Part shown: positions 33,429 to 44,646 of the stretch, in pieces
How positions within the stretch are numbered: position 1 is the first letter of the stretch
Layout: every line of letters starts with the position of its first letter
Source of the DNA: Juglans regia
Taxonomy: Eukaryota; Streptophyta; Magnoliopsida; Fagales; Juglandaceae
Direction of reading: 5' to 3'
Length of the DNA: 64,000 nucleotides
Assembly (NCBI RefSeq): GCF_001411555.2
Contig: NC_049905.1
Span: 2,170,001-2,234,000 of the forward strand
Made by a program: the position numbers and the translations under genes
Notes under the pieces: generated by a model
Told to the model about the DNA's origin: nothing
Database searches by the model: none
The model's input: only the letters and a program-made list of their open reading frames with translations

Positions 33429-35020
33429 TTAGTTTAATTGATTACTTCCTAACGGATCTAAATACACGACGAAATGGGGCCACCACAAGGGTTGCCAGAT
33501 TCAGTGCATACAACGTCGTTAGAAGTAATGCGTCATACCATAATATATTACGATATTGGAGAGGGCATCCCGCCTGGTTAGCACAGAATGGACATGGGCC
33601 TTTGCTTATTCCTAGTTCTAGCCCCAATATTGAATAGGCCCATCAATATCGAGAGGGGCCAGTTCCCTGTCAAAACTGATTAGGTAACCACCCAGCAGCA
33701 ATAAAAAGATTAAAACAGTTACAATGATGATCTATTAAAGTATGAACCCTCATTTTCAAGTTTAAAATAGATATATATATATATATTATCATTTAAGCAA
33801 CGAAATAGTTCAAAAGTTTTATATAAGAGGAAAATCCAGGTACGTAGAAGGGATATGATTTCTTTGATATTAAGAGTGATTTACAACTACTGACTTAGGT
33901 ATCGGAGGCATTCTCTCGAACCCCCCTTGAACCCCCAAGCCACCATATTTTTTGATTGCAGGTGACCGTTCGGTGATAACGGTGAAACATGTCCAAAATA
34001 GATATAATTAACACAACTTATACTAGTATTAAATATAAGTTAAAGATTTCCAATACAAGTATATGATATATATATATATATATATGATTTCTTTTTTAAA
34101 GAAGAGTACGGTAGCCAATTAAATAAGATTGTAGAATTATTATGATCATATATGTGTGTATATATATATTTATATATATGATCGTATCATGAAATAATTG
34201 AAAATTTGACATATATTTTATTTCTTACAAAAAATAATGTTGGAGCCGGATGTCTCAATCGTGGGGAACCATAAAGTCATAACGTGGGGAGACCTAAAAG
34301 AACACTCAATTATACTCAAAAGGAAATACCTGATACATGAAAAAGCTAATTATATATAACAGATTACTGATGCGTTAGATCGTAAAATTTTTTTTAATAT
34401 AAAATAACTATGATATATTTTATTAAAAATTTGAATTTATAAAATAATTATATATTTTATAAACCTACCCCTTCACTTCACGATCGATCGTTCGTTGAGT
34501 ACGGGGATCGTTCGTTGGCGAGTACGTGATTTCTATTAAATATTTGTGCTTATTAAATAAATAATTAATAATGCAAATGATATTTAAAAAAAGTAATATT
34601 TTACTATATAATTTTTCAAAATCTGTTGATAATGCAAATGACACTTAAAAAAAACTAATATTTTATTATATAATTTTGCAAAGTCTGTGTATTTATTGTA
34701 TGTACGTCGAACATGAATAATATGTTAAAAGGAGATGGATATAATTATTTTATAATTATTTTAAAATTTTACAGTAAAATATATAATACTTTCTGAATTT
34801 GAACGCATCAAATTAAAGATAAAATAAACATGTTTAAAAAAGTAGTAATTTATTAAATAATTGTATAAAATATGTGTGGCAGTGATATTTATAATTTTTA
34901 TTGCTAGAGTTGCACACAGGCTGAGTGAATGATTGAACGAGGTCCGGTCTTAGCTTGTTTCACAATCAATAATGGACAATTACCCTTAGACAATGAGGTC
35001 GTAAACAGTCTTATTTAATT

Positions 35021-35835
35021 TTTTTTTAAGAAAATTGTCATAATTCATTCATCAAAAAATTATTACATTCACGAGTGAATACATTATGGGATGTCCTCAT
35101 ATCAAACATAATATCATAAATCAAAATAATACATTTAGAGCTCTATCAGTAAATTTTTTTTTTTATGACTGGTTGGGTCTTTACTACTGCTGATACTCTT
35201 TACTGACAAACATCTAAGAAACAACTCAACCTGACCCTTTATAAAAAGCTTAATAGAAGGAGAAGATTCAACCTCTATAGAAAAAAGTCCGAGAGACAAA
35301 TTTTTTATTTTGTTTTAATTAACAATAAGGAAACTAAAAATAATATTAGTAAGATATATACGAAAAATGACGAATTACAGTTTAGACTTCCGGTAGATTT
35401 CGGAATCTATGACAGCGTGTGAAGGCAACACGCTTGTCTCTTTTAGTCACAAAGGTCTAATCTGAAAGATCTGGTGGTGGCGACTCCGGTGATTTAGTGC
35501 GTGTGACGAGAAGAGCAGTCTGAAGGTGTGGCACGTGAGGACCACTCGCAAAATTGCCACTTTCTTTCAAAAGATTTGCGACTTGAGAGTCTGTTTGTGC
35601 CGCGCATGTCTCTAGAGAGTTGTTAGAAAGTTGTAGATTTGTATTTTTTAACTTTTAATGAAGTAAAAAAAAAAATTATTTTAATAGACAAGATGAATTG
35701 ATGGAGGAAAGAATGAAAGAGAAGGAGAATGAGGTCTTCCCATAAAAATAAGATATGGAGCCATAAACTTTTTTTTACGAAAGAGAGGGGGCCGGGGAAA
35801 AGGAGAGATGGCTAGGGCTTCCAATCTTTTTCACG
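35021..35835 (-). mobile_element. Retroposed non-coding insert with poly(A) and target duplication
   Basis: Begins on the + strand with a T run (the poly(A) end of a minus-strand insert). It is flanked by GTCTTATTTAATT (35008-35020) and GTCTCATTTGATT (35836-35848), 13 bp with two mismatches. The other modules lack it at this place. Its 5' end on the minus strand begins near AGCCCTAGCCATCTCTCC, like a plant mRNA leader, but I see no long ORF. It could be a LINE-mobilised transcript or a 5'-truncated LINE/SINE. Confidence 0.5.
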
Positions 35836-35856
35836 GTCTCATTTGATTTGAGTAGA

Positions 35857-35877
35857 GGACGTCATTAGAATGACATC
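35857..35877. promoter_or_regulatory. Double TGACGTC-like motif, module 3
   Basis: GGACGTCATTAGAATGACAT, then C. The right half-site has decayed from ACGTC to ACATC. Confidence 0.4.
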
Positions 35878-36340
35878 ACCCTAAAAACATCATTCATGAT
35901 CAATACATTGAGCCCCCCGACAACCAAATTGTGTGGAGTATACTATCTAATCTTATAAATAATGTTAATCCACAAAAACCTGCCTTATGAGCATCATGCC
36001 ATGTTCTTCAGTCTTTATGTGTGTGAAAAAAAAAAAAAACCCAACCCAATGAGAAAATCAGTGTCAAGATGCTGATTAATTTCTCATTAGTTTCATTCTC
36101 GAATAAATTGAAACATGAATTATAAATACTGTTCGTGTAAGAGAATCCGTGTGAATCCAAAGAAAAAGGCATGTGAATATATTATTATTATTATTATTAT
36201 TTCAAAAAAACGAAATGTTGCAAATACCTGATGTGCAAAGAGAATCGATAAGAGGCGTTTATCAAAGAGAAAAAGACTCGCAGTAGACTCCAAAATTATA
36301 TTTATGAATATCATATAATTATGTGAATTAATTTTCACTT

Positions 36341-37794
36341 AAATATCTTCTACATTAAATATTACCTGTAGTATATGTTGATAATTTAGAGTAGATTAGG
36401 ATTAGGTAATTAGTCAAATACGTAATAATAGCTATCAAGATCCACTTGGCAGAAAAACAAACTATCAAGATCCTCGCATGCACGTAACTTTTTGAACTAA
36501 CTTTTTTTGTTTTAATTTGAAAATGAAAGAGAAACTACACAACATTAAATATTAAAATTGATATTTACAATTTAAAGTGTATAAATCTTGTATATCCTTT
36601 TAAAAAAATAAATAAATATGAGATTCATATTAAAAAATTATAATTATGGACTTCATTCTATTTCAAATGGAATGCATTAAATTTACACACTTTAAGATTA
36701 TATCTAGTATTACTTATCATGAAATAGTATAAAAAATAATTTGTTTAAGTGATTATTCGAATTTGAAAACCTCTTATGAGAGAGATAAATAAATAAAAAA
36801 AATAGCTCTTTGTATTATTGATTACTCATTTAATTATACTCAAAATATTTTTGTTGATAGTAATAAACTATAAGATTTATTTTATTTATCTATCTCTTTT
36901 TTATTAACTTCCTAAATTTAGATCAAAATTTGAAAAAAAAAAAAAACTTGATCTGGCAGAGTGAACCTCAGTATATATTAAATAAGATAAATGTGCATTG
37001 ACTTTTGTTTATGGTCTCTGGAATCAAAGCCATCATGGTGTGTGGTGAGTTAAAATACAGAGCTGTACGTCTTCGTGTCATATGCACACGAAAATGACAA
37101 GGTGGATGGATAACACCGCATCACGAGGATAAGGGTGAGATCATCAAATTATAATATGTATTATTTAGCATTTTCCATTCAATTATTTTGTCGAGATGTG
37201 ACGATGTATATACAATTTATTTTATTTTTTTTCAATTATTTTTAGAACTCTATTTTATATTAAATTTAAATCCAAGTAAAAAAAAAAAAATTCAATGCTT
37301 TTACGAAGTGACAGTACTACCACATAAATGTTTAATGCAATTGTAAATATATGATCCATTATTCTTTGTTTGGGAGCTGATAAAATTATAAACCTTACCT
37401 GTAAATTAAGCAAAGGTCAATGAAACAACATAACCAGGTATGCATTTGTCAAAGATTAACGGCATGCATGTTTAGATAGACACTTATATGTAAACTGATA
37501 TAGACTCATCCTACGATGCATTAAATTGCTCCGATCCATGTCTGGACCATGAGAAAGAGTGGATTTAATTTCCATGTCTGATCCTAGTTGGCATCAGCGA
37601 ATCGTCCATAGACTTGTGTCTTTTCAAAGGGAGTCCGACTTGTCTCCGGCCGTAAAATTATCATGAATTCTCCAGTTATAAAATTAAAGAAAACAAAATA
37701 TAGAGTTACAATCTTTTTATAATTTTTAAATAAAATAATCTTTTTTAAATTATTTATTTAATTTTGATTTTGATTTAATGTATTTAAATTTTGT
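36341..37794. other. Non-coding DNA, no gene seen
   Basis: AT-rich. About 36840-36990 resembles 55400-55660. Nothing else is recognised. Confidence 0.45.
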
Positions 37795-38065
37795 AATCAT
37801 CGGTATGGACATTTTTCATGCTTGCAGTCCCTGTAATTACTCTATTTCTTGTTTCCTCTTTAGCAAACTCATTGAACTGCACATTCTTCCTAGTCTTAAC
37901 TATTTTTTACAAGCAATTAATTGTTGAAGAAACTATTTTAATAGAGACAGCTCCATGCTTCTGAGAGAACGGTATTTATCAGCAATACTTATAGTAACTA
38001 TAGTGTCATGACATGGAAAACAGTTGAAATTGTTTCATAATTGAAGCTAGCTAGTGCATTATGGT

Positions 38066-38767
38066 TAGGGGTGATAAACGGTCCGGTTGGACCGACCGGA
38101 CCAACCGTTTTTGTCCGGACCGGACCGGATCAAGACTTAGACCAGTCCGGTCCGGTCCATATTTTAGAGGACCGAAAACATTCGGTCCGATCCACGGTCC
38201 ACGGTTTTTTCGGACCGGACCGGACCGAATGAAAAATTAAAAAAAGAAATATTTTATATATATAATAATTATACAATTAACAATATAAATTTTTAAATAT
38301 ATTATTAATACTTGTTAATATTTTATAAATTAACAATATTTTATATATATCTTCATCTAATCTATCACTATTAACAATATAAAATTTTAAATATGTTATT
38401 AACACTTGTTAATATTTTATGAATTAATAAATATATAATATCAATTAGTTAATTATATAGTAATTATATAAATTAATAATATAATTTTCATATAATTTAT
38501 TATCATTGACCATATAAAATATTTTTTTATTGATTTTATTACATAATCCACATTAATAAGTCACTTAATTTAATTTAGTATTTTAAATAAATTTTATTAT
38601 TAATTATATAAAAAATTAAATAAAAAAAAAAGGCCGGACCGGACCGATAGCTATCGGTCTGGTCCGGTCCCTTTGGGTGTTTGGTCCGGTCCGGTCTGGA
38701 AAAATGATGGACCGAAAACTTTCGGTCCATCGCCAGACCGAACCGGATCGGACCGTTTGCAGCCCTA
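38066..38767. mobile_element. hAT-like element with perfect 8-bp target duplication
   Basis: A 702-bp element starting TAGGGGTGATAAACGG and ending CCGTTTGCAGCCCTA, imperfect inverted ends of ~15 bp. ATTATGGT flanks it at 38058-38065 and 38768-38775. The paralogous module at 56057-56064 has one ATTATGGT and no element, so the empty site is directly visible. The interior is AT-rich and non-coding; the ends are CCGGACCGG-rich. Confidence 0.85.
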
Positions 38768-39919
38768 ATTATGGTTCTCTAAAATAGAAATTGGGATTCC
38801 TTTCCTTTTTTTATCTCAATTATAATCTTCACTGCTAGATTGTTCTTGGTGGAGTTTGGCCTAATCAGATAATCCTATACATATTTGTGAATGTGAACTT
38901 AACAAAACTACCATCTTGAAGAAAATTAGCCATTAAGTCACCACGATATTGTTGCGCCAGCTAGGCGTCAGCACTCATTTGTTGCTTGGGTTGTGCGTGC
39001 AAGCAACACTAGGTTGAGCAACACTCTTGGGCGGTCATTTTGTTGTTATTTTTTTTTTTCTCTAAATAAAATTATTTTATTTTATATTTTATTATAGAAC
39101 TTCTATAGTTATTTGTCTTTGAAAATGGAAACTGAACAAGGTACAAATCATTTTGTAGTTTGGCTGTGTGATTGTCAAATTGATAGTTTGGAGATGATTA
39201 CAAACTAATGAATATATATAGGTGCATTATAGTATCATCTTACCCATCTGGATTTATCCGAGTTTTTGAGTTCTAGATTATTAGTCCGTATGCACACTCC
39301 TATATAATATCATAATATATTATGATAAAATTATTAACACTTATACTAGTATTAAATAAAAGTTATAGATTTCCAATATAATGATATAATATATGATCAT
39401 ATTATGAAATAATTGTATATTTAATATATATCTTATTTCATACAGAAAATGATGTTAGAGCCGGATGTCGCTGTTGGTAAAAACAAAACTACAAAAGGGC
39501 TCCGATTCCAATCGGACTTGATATTAAAATTTCGACCGACTTCAATATTGAAAATTCCATCTCGAATTCCGAGTCCAATGTCCCGCCTTTTACGACATAA
39601 AACATGTGTGGTTGAATGAATAATATTATATCTACTTACAATTTTAGTATAAAATTTATTTTATTAATATATTTTTAAAATTTAAATTTTGAATTTCAAA
39701 GTTTATAACTTTTAAACATATTAATAATTGATACGTGAAAAAGTAAATTTTTTTTAAATTTTTCTTAAATATAATTTTTTTTATTTTATTTTTTTATTTT
39801 TTTTAATATAATCAAACGAGACCATAAAAAAATTGGGTGGTGGTAAAAATGATTTTATAGACCTAAGAGGATTTATCTTTTTTTTAATTTCCAAAATTTT
39901 TGGGGGCTCAAACCATACA

Positions 39920-40070
39920 GGTGATTCCTCCTACAATCATTACAACTTTTTCAAATCTCAAAATAATAATAATATTAAAAAATAATATTCTAATAATATT
40001 TTATCATCTTAACTCAACTCAACTTAACTCACTTCAACATCCAAACACAACCTAATTATCTATTTTTTGA
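39920..40070. mobile_element. MITE-like fragment
   Basis: CAATCATTACAACTTTTTCA through ACTTCAACATCCAAACAC; part of the TTTGGAT/GAGATG family. The corresponding place in module 5 (about 60555) lacks it. Confidence 0.4.
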
Positions 40071-41089
40071 AACATGAAAAATTATATTCATCATTTCTAT
40101 GCACTATGAATTATACTTATTATTATTATTATTATTATTTCTCTTATCAAATGTGTGATATATGAATGATGAATAAAAAATTCAATTAGTATAACAAAAA
40201 TAAAATAAGAAAACATTAGAAAAAAATTAAAAATATAATAAATAAAAATGTGTGGTGTGTAATGTGTGATGTATAGGGATGATGAGTAGCAAAACTCTTT
40301 GGCACATATTTATATTTTTTTTAATGCTTCAAACTTATGTGGATTAATATAATTAGCAAATCCTCACTCATCACTCTCCTACAAAAAAATAATAATAATA
40401 AAATAAGAAATAAAAATAAAAATAAAAATATGATAGACTATATAATACTTAATTGAGTAGATTTAAATTATTTGATTGAAAAAATGGTCAATTATATTAA
40501 AAGGGAAATACTTGATACATGAAAAGAAATTATAAAATATTATGTTATAAATTAGTTTGACCTAGTATATTAGATTATAAATTAACTTTTAGTATAAAAT
40601 AAATATGATATATCTTATTAAAATATATGGAGTTATAAAATAATTATAAATTTTTTAAAAAACTACCACTTTACTTCAGGTAAGAGAATTACTTGTAATT
40701 GTAGTATCTCCTTTTAACAAATGATTGTTAATTTAGATAATTGCACATATTACAACTAAAATACTATCTTTGAAATTAAATGTTAAAAATAAAAGTAAAA
40801 ATGTTTAAAAAATAATATTTTATTAAATACTTATATAAAAGTTATTTGAGATTTTACAAATTATTTTTCTATTTATAATTGGCAAGTGCTTATTCCACCG
40901 AAGATAGCAACTGAGAAAGTCTATCCATCGTATTTTTTTTTCTTAATAATTAATAAAGTACTTTTAAATGAGTTTGTAATTATTTTAAAAAATATTTAAA
41001 GTGATTTAAAAAATTATAGGAAAAAACTCATAAAATAAAATAAAAATTACATATTTATTGCTAGATATATACACAGCTGGCCACTGATT

Positions 41090-41280
41090 AGGTTTGGATA
41101 CAAATATCATTACAATTTTTTAAAATTCTTACATAAAATATAATAAATAATTTAATTTTTAAAAAATTAAAAACAATAATAATATTAAAAAAATAATATT
41201 CTAATAATATTTTATTCAATTTTTAATTTTCATTTCTATTCATCTCATTTCAACTCATCATCTAAACCTCACCTGAATGG
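41090..41280. mobile_element. MITE-like element
   Basis: GGTTTGGATACAAATATCAT through CTCATTTCAACTCATCATCT AAACC, same family; absent from the equivalent point of module 5 near 61315. Confidence 0.45.
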
Positions 41281-41337
41281 ACTTGCGCTTATTTCACTAT
41301 CAATGGACGACTAGTCATTAAGTACTCGTACTCACGG

Positions 41338-41650
41338 TTTGTTTGGAACGTGAGATGAGAATTTGTGAATAGTAATAAGATAGTTTGAGTTGAATATTTT
41401 TTGAATTTTAAAAAAAGAAAGAGATAAAGTTGAATAAAAAATATTATAAAATTAAAATATTGTAATAATATAGTTTTACAATATTATTTTGTTTAGAAAT
41501 TTGAAAAAGTTAGAATTATTTTTTAATTTGATTAGAAAATTTAAAAAAATTATAATGATTAATTTAAAACAATTATAATAATTAATTTAAAACTTTTATA
41601 TTTAAATTATATTCGAAAAGTAATAGTAAATTATGATTAGATGATAATTT
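41338..41650. mobile_element. MITE-like element, opposite orientation
   Basis: TTTGTTTGGAACGTGAGATG at the left and a TTAGATGATAATTTAGAG tail; internal AT-rich core as in the other copies. Ends only approximate. Confidence 0.35.
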
Positions 41651-41800
41651 AGAGTTATTCTGGGCATCAGCCCATAGCCGCAGCACATCCGTGCTGTGGT
41701 TTTTTTTTTTTTTTTTTTCACCCAATACACTTAGTGTACAACGGCTGTTATGTACAGTAAAGTGCGATTTATATTTTCTCGATAATTTAATACGCGAAGA

Positions 41801-41821
41801 GGACGTCTTTAGAATGACATC
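41801..41821. promoter_or_regulatory. Double TGACGTC-like motif, module 4
   Basis: GGACGTCTTTAGAATGACAT, then C, in the same context as modules 3 and 5 (ATCACCCTGAAAACGTCATT follows). Confidence 0.4.
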
Positions 41822-41943
41822 ACCCTGAAAACGTCATTCATGATCCATACATTGAGCCCTCCAATAATAATTGTGTGAACCTCCGTATTAAATATGATAT
41901 TTATTTTTTCAACTGTGGAAAATGATGACAGTTGTATTTGATT

Positions 41944-42365
41944 CAATATTTTAAGTATAGTATCCGACGTCATTTAAATTACGGTATTAAAACGAAATAT
42001 TTTAATATCGATATCGTTTTGTGATAACATTTCGAAATAACGTTTAGGATTAGTTGATATATAAATAAATTATATATATAAATATATATAAATTATATTA
42101 TAAAATAATTGTCTATATATAAATAAATTATATATAAATACATATATATGTATATATAAATTATAAATAATCTAGTTTAAATTGGGAGTTAAAAATAAGC
42201 TTGTAGTTTGGAAAAAAAAAAACATTTCGAAATATAGTTCGGTACAGACCGAAATTGAAGCCGGTACGGCCGATACGAAACAGGTATGGTTCCTGTACCG
42301 GCCAAACGATCAGTACGAAAAATATCGATCGTACCGACCAGTACGGTATGAAATCTAAAACAGTG
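41944..42365. mobile_element. hAT-like element private to module 4
   Basis: 422 bp, starting CAATATTTTAAG and ending CTAAAACAGTG, with roughly inverted ends. It is flanked by ATTTGATT and ATTTGAAC. Related DNA at 55710 reads through as GTATTTGAACTCACC without the insert. The interior has GTACGG/CCGGTAC words and a (TA)-rich part. Confidence 0.5.
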
Positions 42366-43075
42366 ATTTGAACTTACCAGTCACCATCCACCGTGACGGC
42401 GTGATCCAAGAGAGACCCTAAACAAAAAGAAATCCATCCACATATATTTTACAGGAATGTTGTGCACAAATTTAAGAGCAATGTTACCTATAGTCTTTAA
42501 ACGAAAACTGCATTACAATTTTAATTAATTTGATCTTTAAATATTTTTTAAATTATGATAATATCTTTATCAAAATAATATATATATTTTTTTATTTAAG
42601 ACTTGCATATGCAGTTTCAAAATAAAGATTGCAAATAGAATTTCTCTTCATTATTTATGGACAGAGAGAGAGCTGGTGAAGTTTGACCGTCCCCAATGAA
42701 TATTGCTTTATCTCTTTTTCTCTTCTAATTACGATTATTAGATGGGGACTGTATGTGCTCAAATGGGACTGCATGTACAAACTTTTCATTAAATGAAAAA
42801 AAAATACCATTTTGATAAGGATATCATTGTAATTTTAAAAAAATTTTAAAATAAAATTAACTAGGCTTGCAATACAGTCCCCATTTAAAGACTGTACGTA
42901 ACATTACTCATTGACTATATAAGTGTTTTAACAAGTGAAAAACTAAATAAAAGGAAGCATTTATACCAGAAACTACTAAATTTACTAAAGCAATATTAGG
43001 GAAGCTATTCCCTTCCCTATAAATATGAATTAATTCAAAAGTAAATAAAGAATGAATGTTAATTAATTCTAATAA
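42366..43075. other. End of module 4, no gene seen
   Basis: AT-rich; matches module 5 up to about 43000 (GTGAAAAACTAAATAAAAGG). Confidence 0.45.
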
Positions 43076-43775
43076 AGGGGATTATTAGGGATTATAAAGG
43101 GGATTTGATTTGTGGGTTTGCCGCTACGATTGGTTATAATTCTAATAACTTTGCTGAATTGATGGGTTTACTCCATGAGTTTCAGCACATTGATCAGTTG
43201 GGTTTTTTATGTGTGGAAATTGAATTGGATTCCTTGTTAGTGCTTAACTGGTTGAGGGCTCAGAGATATGGTCTATGGTATATGGAGGATTATTGGGAAG
43301 AAGTACAACGAAGGCTAGCTGAACTTCAAGTTTATTTAGTTCATTGTTACAGAGAAAGTAATTTGGTTGCTGATGGTTTGGCTAAAATGGGTGCGAAAGG
43401 TTTAACTGGTTCTTGGGCTACGTTATCTGAGTTGCCTGCTCCCATTAGAGGTAACATTAGACTTGATAGAGGGGGTCTTCCCTATATTCAAAAAGTTCGC
43501 AGAGTTGGCTAGGGGGGACATCGATCTAGGTATGTTTTTATTGCAAGTTAATACTTTGGGTCTCGGTTTTGTATCCTTTAGTTTTTTTTGTACCGTTGTT
43601 AAATTAAATTGGATTTTTGAGGTCTGGTTTTGGTCTTAGTTCTATATTTGTAACTCCAGACTCCTGGATGTAACCACGGTATTCCTCCGCCAAAAGTGAG
43701 GGTATTAATAAAATTGGGACAGGTCACAATTGGACATGTGACCTTCGACTCTTAATAAAAAAAAAAAAAAAAGTC
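43076..43775 (+). mobile_element. 5'-truncated LINE fragment (RNase H end)
   Basis: A coding fragment (43105-43512) followed by a ~240-bp 3'UTR and an A run at about 43757-43774. Only the last domain of a plant L1-type ORF2 remains. The target duplication was not resolved. Confidence 0.65.
43105..43512 (+). pseudogene. LINE ORF2 C-terminal RNase H-like domain, partial
   Basis: About 135 residues from the RNase H-like domain that ends plant non-LTR ORF2 proteins. Visible blocks are NNFAELMGLLHEFQ, VEIELDSLLVLNWL and CYRESNLVADGLAKMG; the conserved acidic and His/Asn-type positions fit RVT_3. There is no true start codon (the frame opens at TTG), so it is a remnant of an element, not a host gene. 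The frame ends in a normal stop before the 3'UTR and poly(A). Confidence 0.7.
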
Positions 43776-44415
43776 TACGTTTCAAAATACATGCATTCAA
43801 TTAGGAGGCTCTTGTTTTTTGTTAAACCGATTTACATCAAATAAATAATTTGTCTTCATTATTAATTCTAAAATTTGCAGCTGATAACATAATAATAAAC
43901 CATATAATTATTTCAAAGCAGAAAGTTCACTAAAAATATTTCAAAGCAAAAAAATCATAAAAAAAACTTACCATCTTGATGTTTTACTGTAATCTCGTAG
44001 AAAGGCTTGAGAACTTCTTGTTTGAAGACTCGTTCATCTCAACCTGATGCACATTTTTCAGAGCAATACTGAAAAATTTTTCATGTTTGCAATACTGTAA
44101 TTACTCACTCCTATATTACTCAGTACACATGCACACTCGTCGCGTCATATTCAATACATTATTGATCACACTGACACATTAATGGCCGACCAAAACATGT
44201 GCGTATGCATTATTAATGGACCCATACTGAAGAATCCGATCGGATCGTTATATATATATATATGTAAGGGAAGAACTTCGGACTTACGGAGTATACATAA
44301 TCAGCAAAAGCTGGAAATAAAAGATAGGCCGGTACGTTGGTCGAACGTTGGAGCTGCAAGACTTCCGGTAGTACGTACTTACTTTCAAGCATATTATTTC
44401 TTGCAGCCAAAAGTT
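43776..44415 (+). other. Promoter and leader region of gene C
   Basis: Non-coding. A TATATATATA tract at about 44249 is followed by GGAAGAACTTCGG. The 44335-44415 block matches the B-gene leader in part (GGTCGA, CAAGACTTCCGGT, TTTCTTGC), ending at the presumed donor. Confidence 0.45.
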
Positions 44416-44629
44416 GTAAATTCCTTTTATTAATCTTCCATTTTCTCAGTACTCTGTTTGTATCCGAGTTATCAAATTAATTTCTCAGTACTCTTGACCC
44501 ATAAGCATGCATGCTCTAAGTTGTCAAACTCAGATCATCCGATTATATGTTCGTTTTGAAACAAATCTCATATATAATATATATATATATATATAAGATA
44601 TCTTATATGATCTTCTTTATTGTCACTAG
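44416..44629 (+). other. 5'-leader intron of gene C (inferred)
   Basis: Donor inferred by alignment to gene B (AAAGTT|GTAAATTCC); acceptor TTGTCACTAG followed by GAAAAGGAACTTGAGGA and ATG, identical to genes B1 and B2. Confidence 0.5.
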
Positions 44630-44646
44630 GAAAAGGAACTTGAGGA

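Larger units (their letters stand above)
20139..33535. repeat. Tandem segmental duplication, copy 2 (genes A2 and B2)
   Basis: Collinear with copy 1 from its first base. It contains the same hAT-like element, leader introns, A and B genes, spacer and solo LTR, but neither the Copia nor the CACTA-like element. It has a private MITE-like insertion at 32799-33000. Confidence 0.93.
32233..34231. other. B2 3'UTR and downstream tail, no gene seen
   Basis: Holds the B2 3'UTR (AATAAA at 32309), the duplicated tail matching 17336-17885, and two MITE-like insertions. The end near 33430-33660 has a GC-richer stretch without an ORF of interest. (TA)n tracts occur near 33025, 33770 and 34065. Confidence 0.5.
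34232..36340. repeat. Decayed DUF247 upstream module without a gene (module 3)
   Basis: Shares in order with other modules: AATGTTGGAGCCGGATGTC (34240; compare 39447 and 60107), the TGCACACAGG-type block (34912), the double TGACGTC-like motif (35857-35877) and the purine-rich block (36240-36295). It matches the 5' portion of the gene A units, but no DUF247 coding sequence follows. It is interrupted by the retroposed insert at 35021-35835. Confidence 0.55.
37795..43000. repeat. Decayed DUF247-region module 4, paralogous to 55700-62080
   Basis: Collinear with module 5. Shared blocks include GAGAACGGTATTTATCA with the following ACAGTTGAAAT, TGCTTGGGTTGTGC, GAGCCGGATGTC, CACACAGCTGGC, the double TGACGTC-like motif, and GTGAAAAACTAAATAAAAG near the end. 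No DUF247 exon remains. It has private insertions at 38066-38767 and 41944-42365, plus MITE-like blocks. Confidence 0.7.

Noticed and set aside
38041..38232. Collagen-like Gly-Pro-rich 63-codon frame
   Set aside because: It is a translation of the CCGGACCGG-rich end of the hAT-like element.
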